DNA of 64,000 nt from JACMLD01 sp044227095 (GTDB taxonomy: Bacteria; Bacteroidota; Bacteroidia; Chitinophagales; Chitinophagaceae): assembly GCA_044227095.1 (NCBI GenBank), contig JBGAFV010000001.1, positions 2,294,001-2,358,000 of the forward strand, given 5' to 3'. A program made the position numbers and the translations under genes. Each line of letters begins with the position of its first letter. Position 1 is the first letter of the stretch. Positions 45,113 to 52,417 of the stretch are shown here, piece by piece. The notes under the pieces are model-generated. The model saw only the letters and a list, made by a program, of their open reading frames with translations. It was not told the origin of the DNA and made no database searches.

Positions 45113-45294
45113 GGGCTTAGTCTTTGAATAAACAAAACATACCCAGAAAAGTGCCTGTTTTTTTATGCGTTAATAACTAACCACTTGCGATTTCTTTGAT
45201 TGTATTAATTGTCCGGTTCCGCACACTCGATGTTCAGTTTTAGACTTTTCCTTTTAGATATTCCCAATTACAAATTATCGAGTGATATAAATAC

Positions 45295-45324
45295 AAATCC
45301 CCAACAATTGCTTGCCGGGGATTT
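45295..45324. terminator. Candidate terminator hairpin between the permease and YceI genes
   Basis: AAATCCCC (45295-45302) pairs with GGGGATTT (45317-45324) across a 14-nt loop. It lies just past the end of yceI (minus strand) and upstream of the permease gene. The T-run is short on both strands, so strength is uncertain. The remaining 45113-45294 gap shows nothing coding. Confidence 0.45.
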
Positions 45325-45354
45325 TCTTTGCTATTGTAACCTCTAACCTTACAA

Positions 45355-45894
45355 CTATGCTGTTGCCTGTGCTAATTCTTTTTTTATTACTTCTGTATGA
45401 ATAAGCAGTTTAATATCGTCGCCTACTACAACACCACCTGCTTCTGTAACTGCATTCCAGCTAAGACCAAAATCTGATCTTTTAATTTTTCCGCTTATTT
45501 CAAAACCTGCGGCTGTTTGTCCGTATAAATCTTTTTGTACACCACCAAACTCAACATCCAATTCAATTGGTTTGGTTACTCCATGCAAAGTAAAATCACC
45601 TTTCAATTTGTAATCGCTACCAGCAGGAGTTAATGCACCTTTAAAACTTAGTTTGGGATATTTTTCTGCATCAAAGAAATCAGCAGATTTCAGGTGCGCA
45701 TCCCTTTGTTCCTGTCCTGTGTGTATGCTTGCAATGTCTGCACTAAAAGAAATTGTAGCATCGCTAAAATCTTCTTTTGAAGCTTCTACTGTTCCTTCAA
45801 ACGATGTAAATTTTCCTGATACAGTAGAAATAACCAGGTGTTTTACTTTAAAGCCTACTTCTGTATGTAAGGCGTCTATTGTCCATTTTGCCAT
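45355..45894 (-). CDS. YceI-family lipid-binding protein
   Basis: 179 aa, no signal peptide visible (starts MAKWTIDALHTEVGFKVKHL), so cytoplasmic in this form, unlike E. coli YceI. The eight-stranded lipocalin-like fold is recognisable by WTIDALHTEVGFKVKHLVISTVSGKF, DAHLKSADFFDAEKYPKLSFKG, and the C-terminal KRSDFGLSWNAVTEAGG. The family binds polyisoprenoids or other amphipathic lipids in an internal tunnel. A perfect 18-bp palindrome lies 24 nt upstream of the ATG, between a near-consensus -7 box (TAAATTTA, 45900-45907) and the expected -33 position. Confidence 0.93.
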   Translation of the reverse strand: MAKWTIDALHTEVGFKVKHLVISTVSGKFTSFEGTVEASKEDFSDATISFSADIASIHTGQEQRDAHLKSADFFDAEKYPKLSFKGALTPAGSDYKLKGDFTLHGVTKPIELDVEFGGVQKDLYGQTAAGFEISGKIKRSDFGLSWNAVTEAGGVVVGDDIKLLIHTEVIKKELAQATA

Positions 45895-45917
45895 AGTTGT
45901 AAATTTAGGATGTAAAA

Positions 45918-45935
45918 TTAATGTTTAAACATTAA
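45918..45935. promoter_or_regulatory. Perfect 18-bp palindrome upstream of yceI
   Basis: TTAATGTTTAAACATTAA equals its own reverse complement. It lies between a TAAATTTA -7-like box and the likely -33 region of the yceI promoter, where a bound dimeric repressor (MarR-like dyad of this size) would block polymerase. The regulator is not in the adjacent sequence. Confidence 0.6.
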
Positions 45936-45988
45936 TATGCAAAATTTAATTGTAGAATTTTTGTTAAAGCCATTTCATCAAAAATAAA

Positions 45989-46011
45989 ACCCCGACGAAA
46001 ATCGTCAGGGT
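45989..46011 (-). terminator. Rho-independent terminator of the citrate synthase gene
   Basis: Read on the minus strand: ACCCTGACGA, loop TTT, TCGTCGGGGT with one T-G wobble, then TTTATTTTT. It lies 26 nt past the citrate synthase stop codon. Confidence 0.8.
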
Positions 46012-46036
46012 CAATTATTTATAAAGAATAGAGAAG

Positions 46037-47362
46037 CTAGTCTCCCCAAATATTGTCTTCCCCTTTAATCCATTTTTTTACGAGTTCTGTTGTTACAGAT
46101 TTTGGTCTTTCCAGCGGGAAGCTTAGCGCCCTGTCCCAACAAAGGCTGGCCAATACACCCAAAGCACGGCTTACGCCAAAGAGCACAGTATAGAATTCAT
46201 ATTCTACCAGCCCGTAATGAACCAGCAATGCACCGCTATGTGCATCAACATTTGGCCATGGGTTCTTTATTTTTCCCAGCGATTGCAAAATAGGAGGAAC
46301 CGTTTCGTATACATTCCATACTGTTTGTACTAAAGGATCGTCGGGCATATGTTTTTTACCAAAAGCCATTTGCGCAGTAAACCTTGGATCTGTTTTGCGC
46401 AATACTGCATGGCCATACCCCGGTACTACTTTTCCTTCCTGTAAAGTTTTCTTTACGTATTCTGCAATTTGTTCTTTAGAAGGCAATTCAGTTTTTAAAT
46501 TATCCCTCAGTTCAAATATCCATTTTATAACTTCCTGGTTGGCGAGGCCGTGAAGCGGCCCAGCAAGCCCGTTCATACCTGCTGCAAGACTTAAGAAAGG
46601 ATCACTTAATGCAGAACCCACAAGATGCGTAGTATGTGCAGATACATTGCCACCTTCGTGGTCTGCGTGAATAGTCATGTACAAACGCATCAATTCCTTA
46701 AATGCCTCGTCTTCAAAACCCAGCATGTGTGCAAAATTGCCAGCCCAGTCAAGCAATCCATTTGGATTAATGTGCTGGCCAAACCTGTACTTTCTGCGAT
46801 AAATATATGCGGCAATTCTTGGCAACCTTGCAATCAGGTCCATAGAATCATCATATATGGCACTCCAATAATCTTTTTTATTAAGCCCTTTTGCATATTC
46901 TTTTGCAAAATTGCTTTCTGTTTGCAGCGCCATTATGCCCACGGTAAACATGGTCATTGGGTGGGCGGTTAATGGCAGAGAATCTATTGTTGCAAATACA
47001 TGGTTAGGTACATGGCTGCGGCGTTGTAAAACGGAAGTAACATGTGCTACATCTTCTTCGTTGGGAAGTTCACCAATCAGCATCAGGTAAAACAATCCTT
47101 CGGGAAGTGGTTCTGTACCATCTTTTGCTTTAGGCAGTTTTTCCTGCAATTCCGGAATAGAATATCCCCTGAAGCGAATACCTTCTTGTGAATCGAGTAA
47201 TGAAGTTTCAGAAACCAATCCTGTAATACCACGCATTCCCTGGTAAACCTGTGCCAGGGTTACTTCACCTATTACTTTATTGCCATTTTCTTTCAGCAGC
47301 TCTTTTATTTCTGCATTGGATGCATCTGCTTTTGCTTTGAACCTTTCTTTAATTATGCCCAT
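46037..47362 (-). CDS. gltA: Citrate synthase, eukaryotic/mitochondrial type (type I)
   Basis: 441 aa. Condenses oxaloacetate and acetyl-CoA at the entry of the TCA cycle. The catalytic triad is H271 (LAGPLHGLANQEV), H318 (GYGHAVLRKTDPR) and D373 (NVDAHSGALLVHYG), almost the same numbering as the pig heart enzyme (H274, H320, D375). The Gly-rich LYMTIHADHEGGNVSAHTTHLVGSALSDPF segment is the eukaryotic form; typical bacterial GltA lacks it. Length and the N-terminal helical region also fit the eukaryotic class. The gene appears monocistronic with a strong terminator. The symbol gltA is used for function, not close relation to E. coli GltA. Confidence 0.95.
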   Translation of the reverse strand: MGIIKERFKAKADASNAEIKELLKENGNKVIGEVTLAQVYQGMRGITGLVSETSLLDSQEGIRFRGYSIPELQEKLPKAKDGTEPLPEGLFYLMLIGELPNEEDVAHVTSVLQRRSHVPNHVFATIDSLPLTAHPMTMFTVGIMALQTESNFAKEYAKGLNKKDYWSAIYDDSMDLIARLPRIAAYIYRRKYRFGQHINPNGLLDWAGNFAHMLGFEDEAFKELMRLYMTIHADHEGGNVSAHTTHLVGSALSDPFLSLAAGMNGLAGPLHGLANQEVIKWIFELRDNLKTELPSKEQIAEYVKKTLQEGKVVPGYGHAVLRKTDPRFTAQMAFGKKHMPDDPLVQTVWNVYETVPPILQSLGKIKNPWPNVDAHSGALLVHYGLVEYEFYTVLFGVSRALGVLASLCWDRALSFPLERPKSVTTELVKKWIKGEDNIWGD

Positions 47363-47472
47363 GAGAAACGATTGTATATAAATGAGGAAAATGATTTCAG
47401 GTTCCGGCTAAGTTAGCCAAACTACGCTGCTGAACCAAGTTTTAATGGTTTTGAATTGAGGTTAAATCGCCA

Positions 47473-47820
47473 TTAAATATAAAAACTTACAAGTGTTATT
47501 TCGTATGGGGGCAATTGTGGTAAAGATTTGTAATAGCTGGTTAGTCCGGTCTTTCTTTCTTCGGTGATTTTTGTGAGGGAAATATTTTCTTTTTCGCTAT
47601 CTGTGTTTGCTGTATAGCGTGTACTGCGCACTACTATTATGCTGATAAAAACAATAATGGTGAAGCAACTGCCAATTATTAAAAAAGCTTTTGACTGTTT
47701 TCTGTGCTCATCAGAATTGGTTTTTTTGGAAACAATATAATACACCAGGCTTGCCAAAAAGGAAAGCATGCCCAGGATAATAAACAAGGGCAATAGAAGG
47801 TTTAAGACGGGGATTAACAT
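47473..47820 (-). CDS. Small two-pass membrane protein of unknown function
   Basis: 115 aa with hydrophobic segments at about 7-30 (LLLPLFIILGMLSFLASLVYYI) and 45-65 (FLIIGSCFTIIVFISIIVV), separated by a basic polar loop (KKTNSDEHRKQSK). The C-terminal 45 residues are polar and charged and probably face one compartment. It sits between CocE/NonD hydrolase and citrate synthase with about 100 nt on each side. I know no named family. Confidence 0.6.
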   Translation of the reverse strand: MLIPVLNLLLPLFIILGMLSFLASLVYYIVSKKTNSDEHRKQSKAFLIIGSCFTIIVFISIIVVRSTRYTANTDSEKENISLTKITEERKTGLTSYYKSLPQLPPYEITLVSFYI

Positions 47821-47911
47821 AAGCTATCAATTGTAAGACATGTAATAATCAATTTTGATCATTGGTCTATACGGATAATAGCCCCACTGTTTATCTGGCA
47901 AGCGGGAAAAC

Positions 47912-49738
47912 TTATTGCATTACCGGCAATGCAATATAAGTGGGGTACTTGCCTGAAAAATAAATGGTCTGGTCTGCTTTTATAAAATCTGTTGCTGATG
48001 CTTCAAAAATATTAGGTACAAACTTTTGCGGGTTGCGATCTATAACCGGAAACCAACTGCTTTGTACCTGTATCATTATTTTATGGCCTTTTAAAAAAGT
48101 ATGATTGATTTGATGCAGGTCTATCACAAATTCTTCTGGTTTGCCGGGCGTAAGCGGTTCTGGCTGGCTAAAGCTTTTTCTAAACCTGCCACGGAAAACT
48201 TCCATAGCTACCGGTAACTGGTAACCGCTCATTAAAAAATTCTTTGCATCAACAGCAGGGTATTCATCAATAAGTTTTACTATCCAGTCTGCATCTGTGC
48301 CTGTAGTACTGGCAAAAAGATGCGCTGTAATATCGCCGGTGACAGTAAAATTTTCTGTTAGTGAATCCAGCCTAAAGCTAACCACATCGGGCCTTGAGTA
48401 TACAAACCGCTGATCTTCTACCTGCCAGGGCCTCCAGCGGCTGCCGTTTCCATAAGTAGCTTCTATAGGTTGCATGCGGTAAGGAACAGGCTTTGCAGGA
48501 TCACTGGTATATGTAATGCTGCCAGTTGCAGCAACAGGCGCATTAAAACTGGCCTTGTTATCTGCGGCTGCATACAATTTTTTTATTACCGCTTCTTTGG
48601 GCGGCCAGGTACTATAGGTTTTCCATTGGTTGGTACCGGTTTGAAAGCTATAGGCTTCTTCAAACTTGCCATCGCCTTCTCCTTTCAGGTAATAATCGAA
48701 CCATTTCTTTTGCAAATTGGTAAACCAGGCAGCAGTATTACTTTCAAAAGCAATTTTACCAAGACTGTCTGCTTTATCCCGGCTCCATTGACCGTGATTC
48801 CATGGACCTAGTACAATATGGTTACGGTTAAAAGTATCTTTCTTTTCCATATGCGCATACATCAGTTGCGGTCCGTTAATATCTTCCTGGTCGTAATAAC
48901 CACCAACATGCAGTTGCGGTATTTGCGCATAAGAAACATAGTTTAAAGGAGAGTTTTGTTGCCAGAACGCATCGTAATTAGGATGTTTTACAAAATTGTT
49001 CCAGGTGGGTATTTTGTTGTGGAAATATTTTTCGTTTACATTTTTAAGCGATCCCAGTTGCAGGTACCAGTCAAACAAATCAAATTGCGGAAAAGGGAAA
49101 TCGCTATCGGTCGTATGATCGTTTTCCAGTTCATAAGAATATTCCATACCATAGCTAAGACGAAAGGCGCCGTTGTGGTGAAAATCATCGCCCAAAAAAA
49201 GATCGCCCATGCAAGCTTGTTCCGAAGATGCTTTTAAAGCAGGATGAGGATCTACCGCACCAACCAATGCCAGCCAGCCGGGGTAGGAGATGCCCATAAT
49301 GCCGGCCTTGCCATTGTTGTTAGGGATGTTTTTTACCAGCCAGTCAACAGCATCATAAGTATCTGTGCTTTCATCTACCGCAGTTTTTTGTGTGGCATGT
49401 ATTAAAGGCTGATGAATTTGCATGCTGCCTTCGCTTTTGTATTTGCCACGTACATCCTGCAGTACAAAAATATAACCCTCCCTTGCCATATTGGCTATAT
49501 AGGCTACACGCATTACGTTGAAGTTATCATCTCTTGAAGCGCTGTAAGGTGTGCGTTGTATGAGTATAGGTACTGGTGCAGTGGCGCCCACAGGTGTGTA
49601 AATGGTAGTGAAGAGTTTTATACCATCCCGCATTGGAATCATTACTTCCATTTTTTTGTAAGAAGTGATATTGCCAGTTTGCGAAAATGTTATTGTAAAA
49701 AATAAAAGTGCTGCTGCCAGTAAGAAGCAATTTTTCAT
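47912..49738 (-). CDS. CocE/NonD-family (X-Pro dipeptidyl-peptidase-like) hydrolase
   Basis: 608 aa from the ATG at 49738, which gives a signal peptide (MKNCFLLAAALLFFTITFSQ). The ATG at 49765 is in frame but abuts a TAACTTTA -7-like box (49773-49766), so a 27-nt leader to 49738 is more sensible. The alpha/beta hydrolase core has nucleophile S151 in GISYPGW; QDVRGKYKSEG and GPWNHGQW are family motifs, and the latter should hold the catalytic His. The C-terminal ~200 residues form the jelly-roll domain (SFRLDSLTENFTVTGDITAHLFAS). The family hydrolyses esters or acyl-amides such as glutaryl-7-ACA or cocaine esters; the natural substrate is unknown. Exported. Confidence 0.92.
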   Translation of the reverse strand: MKNCFLLAAALLFFTITFSQTGNITSYKKMEVMIPMRDGIKLFTTIYTPVGATAPVPILIQRTPYSASRDDNFNVMRVAYIANMAREGYIFVLQDVRGKYKSEGSMQIHQPLIHATQKTAVDESTDTYDAVDWLVKNIPNNNGKAGIMGISYPGWLALVGAVDPHPALKASSEQACMGDLFLGDDFHHNGAFRLSYGMEYSYELENDHTTDSDFPFPQFDLFDWYLQLGSLKNVNEKYFHNKIPTWNNFVKHPNYDAFWQQNSPLNYVSYAQIPQLHVGGYYDQEDINGPQLMYAHMEKKDTFNRNHIVLGPWNHGQWSRDKADSLGKIAFESNTAAWFTNLQKKWFDYYLKGEGDGKFEEAYSFQTGTNQWKTYSTWPPKEAVIKKLYAAADNKASFNAPVAATGSITYTSDPAKPVPYRMQPIEATYGNGSRWRPWQVEDQRFVYSRPDVVSFRLDSLTENFTVTGDITAHLFASTTGTDADWIVKLIDEYPAVDAKNFLMSGYQLPVAMEVFRGRFRKSFSQPEPLTPGKPEEFVIDLHQINHTFLKGHKIMIQVQSSWFPVIDRNPQKFVPNIFEASATDFIKADQTIYFSGKYPTYIALPVMQ

Positions 49739-49780
49739 GTGCAGTGGTTGTGAGTGGTTATTCATTAAAGTTACGCAAAG

Positions 49781-50110
49781 AAAGCTACAAGCTGCAAGCT
49801 ATTGGTTGCAGGCTTTTGGTTGTTTCGAAGAAACACTCTGTGTTATTGCCCTTAATGGTTATCGTCGATAAATATTCCCGTGCTTCTCTGTGTTTTCCGT
49901 GTCTCCGTGGTAAAGAAAGGCTGCAAGCTATTAGCTGCAAGCTACAAGCTATTGGTTGCAGGCTTTTGGTTGTTTCGAAGAAACACTCTGTGTTATTGCC
50001 CTTAATGGTTATCGTCGATAAATATTCCCGTGCTTCTCTGTGTTTTCCGTGTCTCCGTGGTTAAGAAAAGCTGCGAGTTGTTACCTATTAGCTGCAAGCT
50101 TTTGGTTGTG
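49781..50110. repeat. Tandemly duplicated non-coding repeat (150-bp period)
   Basis: Two copies, 49795-49911 and 49945-50061, are identical over 117 nt at an offset of exactly 150. They contain CTATTGGTTGCAGGC, a TTTCGAAGAAA palindrome, GTTATCGTCGATAAATATTC and CCGTGCTTCTCTGTG ... CTCCGTGG. Words like AAGCTGCAAGCT, themselves near-palindromic, flank both copies. Degenerate relatives lie at 52036-52370. The open frames inside are repeat artefacts. Confidence 0.85.
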
Positions 50111-50151
50111 GCGATAAGCATTCCTTTCTTATCTGTGTTCCTTGTGGTTAT

Positions 50152-50658
50152 TTATGAGTTTTGAAACAACATCAAATCTTCGTTACTATTTTCAAAACGA
50201 ATCATTTTTTGAAATACAAAGCCCAGTTTGGTAAGCAGGTTAATAGATTTTTGATTGGCTTCTAGCGTTATGGCCAGTATTTTCTTAATGCCTTGTTTTT
50301 CTTTTGCGTGTTGTAGAATTATGGATGCAGCTTCGTAGGCATACCCTTTTCCATTATAATTGGGCAGAAATGCAAAGCCGATGTCTTCATATTCTAACGT
50401 ATCTCTTTTTATAATGCCGCAGATGCCAATGGGTGTTGCAGTTTCTAATAGGGAAACGAGGTAAAGTCCATATCCGTTTTTTGTATAACTGGCCATTGGC
50501 CCGTTAATGATATAGTTTTCTGCATTTGTAATGTTTTTTATTCCACGGTCGCCAATGTATGTAAGCCAGCCTGGTGTATTGGTAAGTTCAAAAATAAAGG
50601 GGGCGTTTGCAATGGAGAGCTCTGTTATTGAAAGACGATCTGTTTGCAGGATGATCAT
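50152..50658 (-). CDS. GNAT-family N-acetyltransferase (RimJ/RimL type)
   Basis: 168 aa from ATG 50658 (an upstream in-frame ATG at 50673 would add MIYCC). The fold begins MIILQTDRLSITELSI, the usual first strand of the RimJ/RimL group, and contains the acetyl-CoA loop region IGFAFLPNYNGKGYAYEAASIILQHAKE (GKGYA as the Q/R-x-x-G-x-A-like motif). It transfers acetyl groups to an N-terminus or small molecule; the acceptor cannot be inferred. It is flanked by repeat-rich gaps on both sides and probably stands alone. Confidence 0.85.
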   Translation of the reverse strand: MIILQTDRLSITELSIANAPFIFELTNTPGWLTYIGDRGIKNITNAENYIINGPMASYTKNGYGLYLVSLLETATPIGICGIIKRDTLEYEDIGFAFLPNYNGKGYAYEAASIILQHAKEKQGIKKILAITLEANQKSINLLTKLGFVFQKMIRFENSNEDLMLFQNS

Positions 50659-50712
50659 ACAGCAATATATCAATAGTTTTCTATTGGGGGAAAATCAAAT
50701 TCTGCATTAGCA

Positions 50713-50811
50713 CAAAGCGTACCTACGGCACGCAATACACATCCTGGTTAATTTTCTACCTGTAAAATATTCCTACGGAACATATAAAAGGCGAAACTAA
50801 ACTTAGCGCCT
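50713..50811. repeat. Dispersed repeat with two CCTACGG units and a hairpin
   Basis: GTACCTACGGCACGC and TATTCCTACGGAACATA, about 55 nt apart, followed by the hairpin AGGCG ... CGCCT (50789-50811). The pattern resembles a Bacteroidota intergenic repeat with CCTACGGAAC units, recognised from general knowledge. There is no coding content in the 50659-50928 gap otherwise. Confidence 0.4.
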
Positions 50812-50882
50812 GGTTGAATATAGTTTTTGAAAATGCTTTGTAAACCTTAGCCGCCATTTGTACAGGTGATGAAGTGCTTGCG

Positions 50883-50926
50883 ACGCAACGATGATGCTAT
50901 GAAAAACCAATGCTGGTATCTAAAAA
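50883..50926 (+). repeat. Dispersed repeat, copy 2 (first copy at 1734-1776)
   Basis: ACGCAACGATG ... TGAAAAACC and the shared 18-nt end AATGCTGGTATCTAAAAA. Same orientation as copy 1. It ends 2 nt before the stop codon of the small membrane-protein gene at 50929. Confidence 0.6.
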
Positions 50927-50928
50927 TA

Positions 50929-51228
50929 TTACTCAACCAGCTTAATTAGCAATACACCTACACCGTATATTATTGTAGCCAGGAAGATGCCTTTAATGGT
51001 TTGGTCTTTACGGGCATTTACATAAAATGTAAAAAGCACAGCGTTTGCTACCAGCGAAATGCTGCTAACAGCAGTAAGCAGGCTCTTGTATTTCTGCATA
51101 TAACCAAGAAATTCTTTAAAGCTAACCTGGTGAGAATAGAACGCCGCAAAATAATAGATAAACATGCCCAGTATGGGGCCAAGAAAGCCAAGAATAAGGC
51201 CGAACTGTATATTGTCTCTTTTTAGCAT
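50929..51228 (-). CDS. Small membrane protein coupled to surE
   Basis: 99 aa from the ATG at 51228, which overlaps the surE stop by one base (TAATG). Three hydrophobic segments, at about 8-27 (FGLILGFLGPILGMFIYYF), 48-68 and 78-97 (IFLATIIYGVGVLLI). The overlap predicts translational coupling to SurE. I do not know a named family; small membrane proteins in this position recur beside surE in Bacteroidota as far as I recall. An alternative start at 51243 inside surE is less likely. Confidence 0.75.
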   Translation of the reverse strand: MLKRDNIQFGLILGFLGPILGMFIYYFAAFYSHQVSFKEFLGYMQKYKSLLTAVSSISLVANAVLFTFYVNARKDQTIKGIFLATIIYGVGVLLIKLVE

Positions 51229-52022
51229 TAGTGTAGCTTCCACGTTTTTTCCAATTTAGCCTTTAAAACGTAATTGGTTAAATCAAATTGTACAGGTACA
51301 ACACTTATATAATTATTTTCCAAAGCCCATACGTCTGTATCTCGGCCTTTGTCCATATTTTTAAACTGGCCGGTGAGCCAATAATATTTTTTGCTGGTAG
51401 GGTCTTTGCGCTCTATAAAATCTTCATCGTACTTGGCATATGCCTGCCGGCATATTTTAATGCCCTTTATCAGTTCCTGCGCAACAGAAGGAATGTTTAC
51501 GTTTAATATGGTGTGCTTGTCAAGCGGTTTTGCCAGCATTTGCTGTGTAAGCAAACGCACACAATTGCGGGCGGCAGTAAAATCCGCTTCTATGCTGTAA
51601 TCCATTAAAGAAAAACCAATGGATGGTATGCTTTCTATTGCTGCTTCTACCGCAGCACTCATGGTGCCACTGTAAATAACATTTATTGAATGATTGGCAC
51701 CATGGTTAATGCCGCTTAAACAAATATCGGGTTTACGGTGCAGCACTTTATCAACAGCAAGCTTTACGCAATCTACTGGTGTGCCGCTGCAACCATACGC
51801 TTCTACACCATCCATAAATTGTACAGGGTGCAATCTTAATGGCGCACCAATAGTAATGGCGTGTCCCATTCCGCTCTGTGGCTTATCTGGCGCAACCACT
51901 ACAATTTTGCCGAGGTCTTTTACCGCTTCTGCAAGGTTTCGTATACCGGGTGCCGTTACCCCGTCATCGTTTGTGATAAGTATAGTAGGAAGGTTTTTTT
52001 TCTTAGTGGTTGCTTTTACCAT
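51228..52022 (-). CDS. surE: 5'/3'-nucleotidase SurE
   Basis: 264 aa. Hydrolyses nucleoside monophosphates and is tied to stationary-phase survival. The metal site is in ITNDDGVTAPGI (Asp-Asp pair), and the conserved SGINHGANHSINVIYSGTMSAAVEA and FSL segments are present. No signal peptide, so cytoplasmic. A TAGCTTTG box lies 4 nt upstream of the ATG. A coupled small membrane-protein gene overlaps its stop. Confidence 0.96.
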   Translation of the reverse strand: MVKATTKKKNLPTILITNDDGVTAPGIRNLAEAVKDLGKIVVVAPDKPQSGMGHAITIGAPLRLHPVQFMDGVEAYGCSGTPVDCVKLAVDKVLHRKPDICLSGINHGANHSINVIYSGTMSAAVEAAIESIPSIGFSLMDYSIEADFTAARNCVRLLTQQMLAKPLDKHTILNVNIPSVAQELIKGIKICRQAYAKYDEDFIERKDPTSKKYYWLTGQFKNMDKGRDTDVWALENNYISVVPVQFDLTNYVLKAKLEKTWKLH

Positions 52023-52026
52023 GCAC

Positions 52027-52034
52027 CAAAGCTA
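52027..52034 (-). promoter_or_regulatory. surE -7 box (TAGCTTTG), 4 nt from the start codon
   Basis: Exact TAnnTTTG match on the minus strand followed by GTGC and the ATG. The repeat-rich gap begins right behind it. No standard -33 element was found. The geometry implies a leaderless or near-leaderless surE mRNA. Confidence 0.5.
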
Positions 52035-52035
52035 T

Positions 52036-52370
52036 GAAGAAAAAGCTGCAAGCTGTTAGCTATTAGCTGCAAGCTTAGCAGTCGTTGTTGATAAGCATCC
52101 CGTGCTTCTCTGTTCTATGCGCCTCCGTGGTTAAGAAAAGCTGCAAGCTGTTAGCTATTAGCTACAAGCTTGGATCGTTTCAAAGAAACACTCTATTTAT
52201 TGCCTTAAAAGTTATCGTCGATAAATATCCCGTGCTTCTCTGTGTTCCCTGCGCCTCCGTGGTTAAGAAAAGCTACAAGCTATTAGCTATAAGCTGCAAG
52301 CTTAGCAGTTGTTGTTGATAAGCATTCCGTGCTTCTTTGTGTTATCCGTTCCTCTGTGGCTACAATATTT
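52036..52370. repeat. Degenerate repeat cluster between surE and the S24 regulator
   Basis: Three partial copies of the family seen at 49781-50110: AAGCTGCAAGCTGTTAGCTATTAGC words, CCCGTGCTTCTCTGTG and CTCCGTGGTTAAGAAAAGC recur at about 52098-52140, 52210-52270 and 52322-52358, with GTTATCGTCGATAAATAT at about 52208. It fills most of the gap, and open frames inside it are artefacts. Confidence 0.75.
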
Positions 52371-52406
52371 TTTGTCATGTTAAAAAAATTAGTATTTTAG
52401 CACTAA
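52371..52406 (+). promoter_or_regulatory. Promoter with overlapping palindrome of the HTH/S24 gene
   Basis: TTTG (52371-52374), 19-nt spacer, TATTTTAG (52394-52401, one mismatch to TAnnTTTG), then 16 nt to the ATG. The imperfect dyad TTAGTATTTTAGCACTAA (52389-52406) covers the -7 box. A repressor binding it would shut off its own promoter, as LexA- and CI-like regulators do. Confidence 0.5.
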
Positions 52407-52417
52407 ATTAATTAGTT

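Noticed and set aside
49708..50064. A plus-strand open frame of 118 codons across the repeat region
   Set aside because: It is built from two copies of the 150-bp non-coding repeat (the peptide itself repeats), overlaps the start of the CocE/NonD gene on the other strand and has no protein-like character.
49739..50151. CRISPR array in the repeat-rich gap
   Set aside because: Two long identical units and degenerate words, without short direct repeats separated by unique spacers; no cas gene nearby.
52085..52318. A plus-strand open frame of 77 codons between surE and the S24 regulator
   Set aside because: Made of degenerate copies of the same repeat family (repeated ASVVKKS and KLLAIS); typical spurious hypothetical protein.
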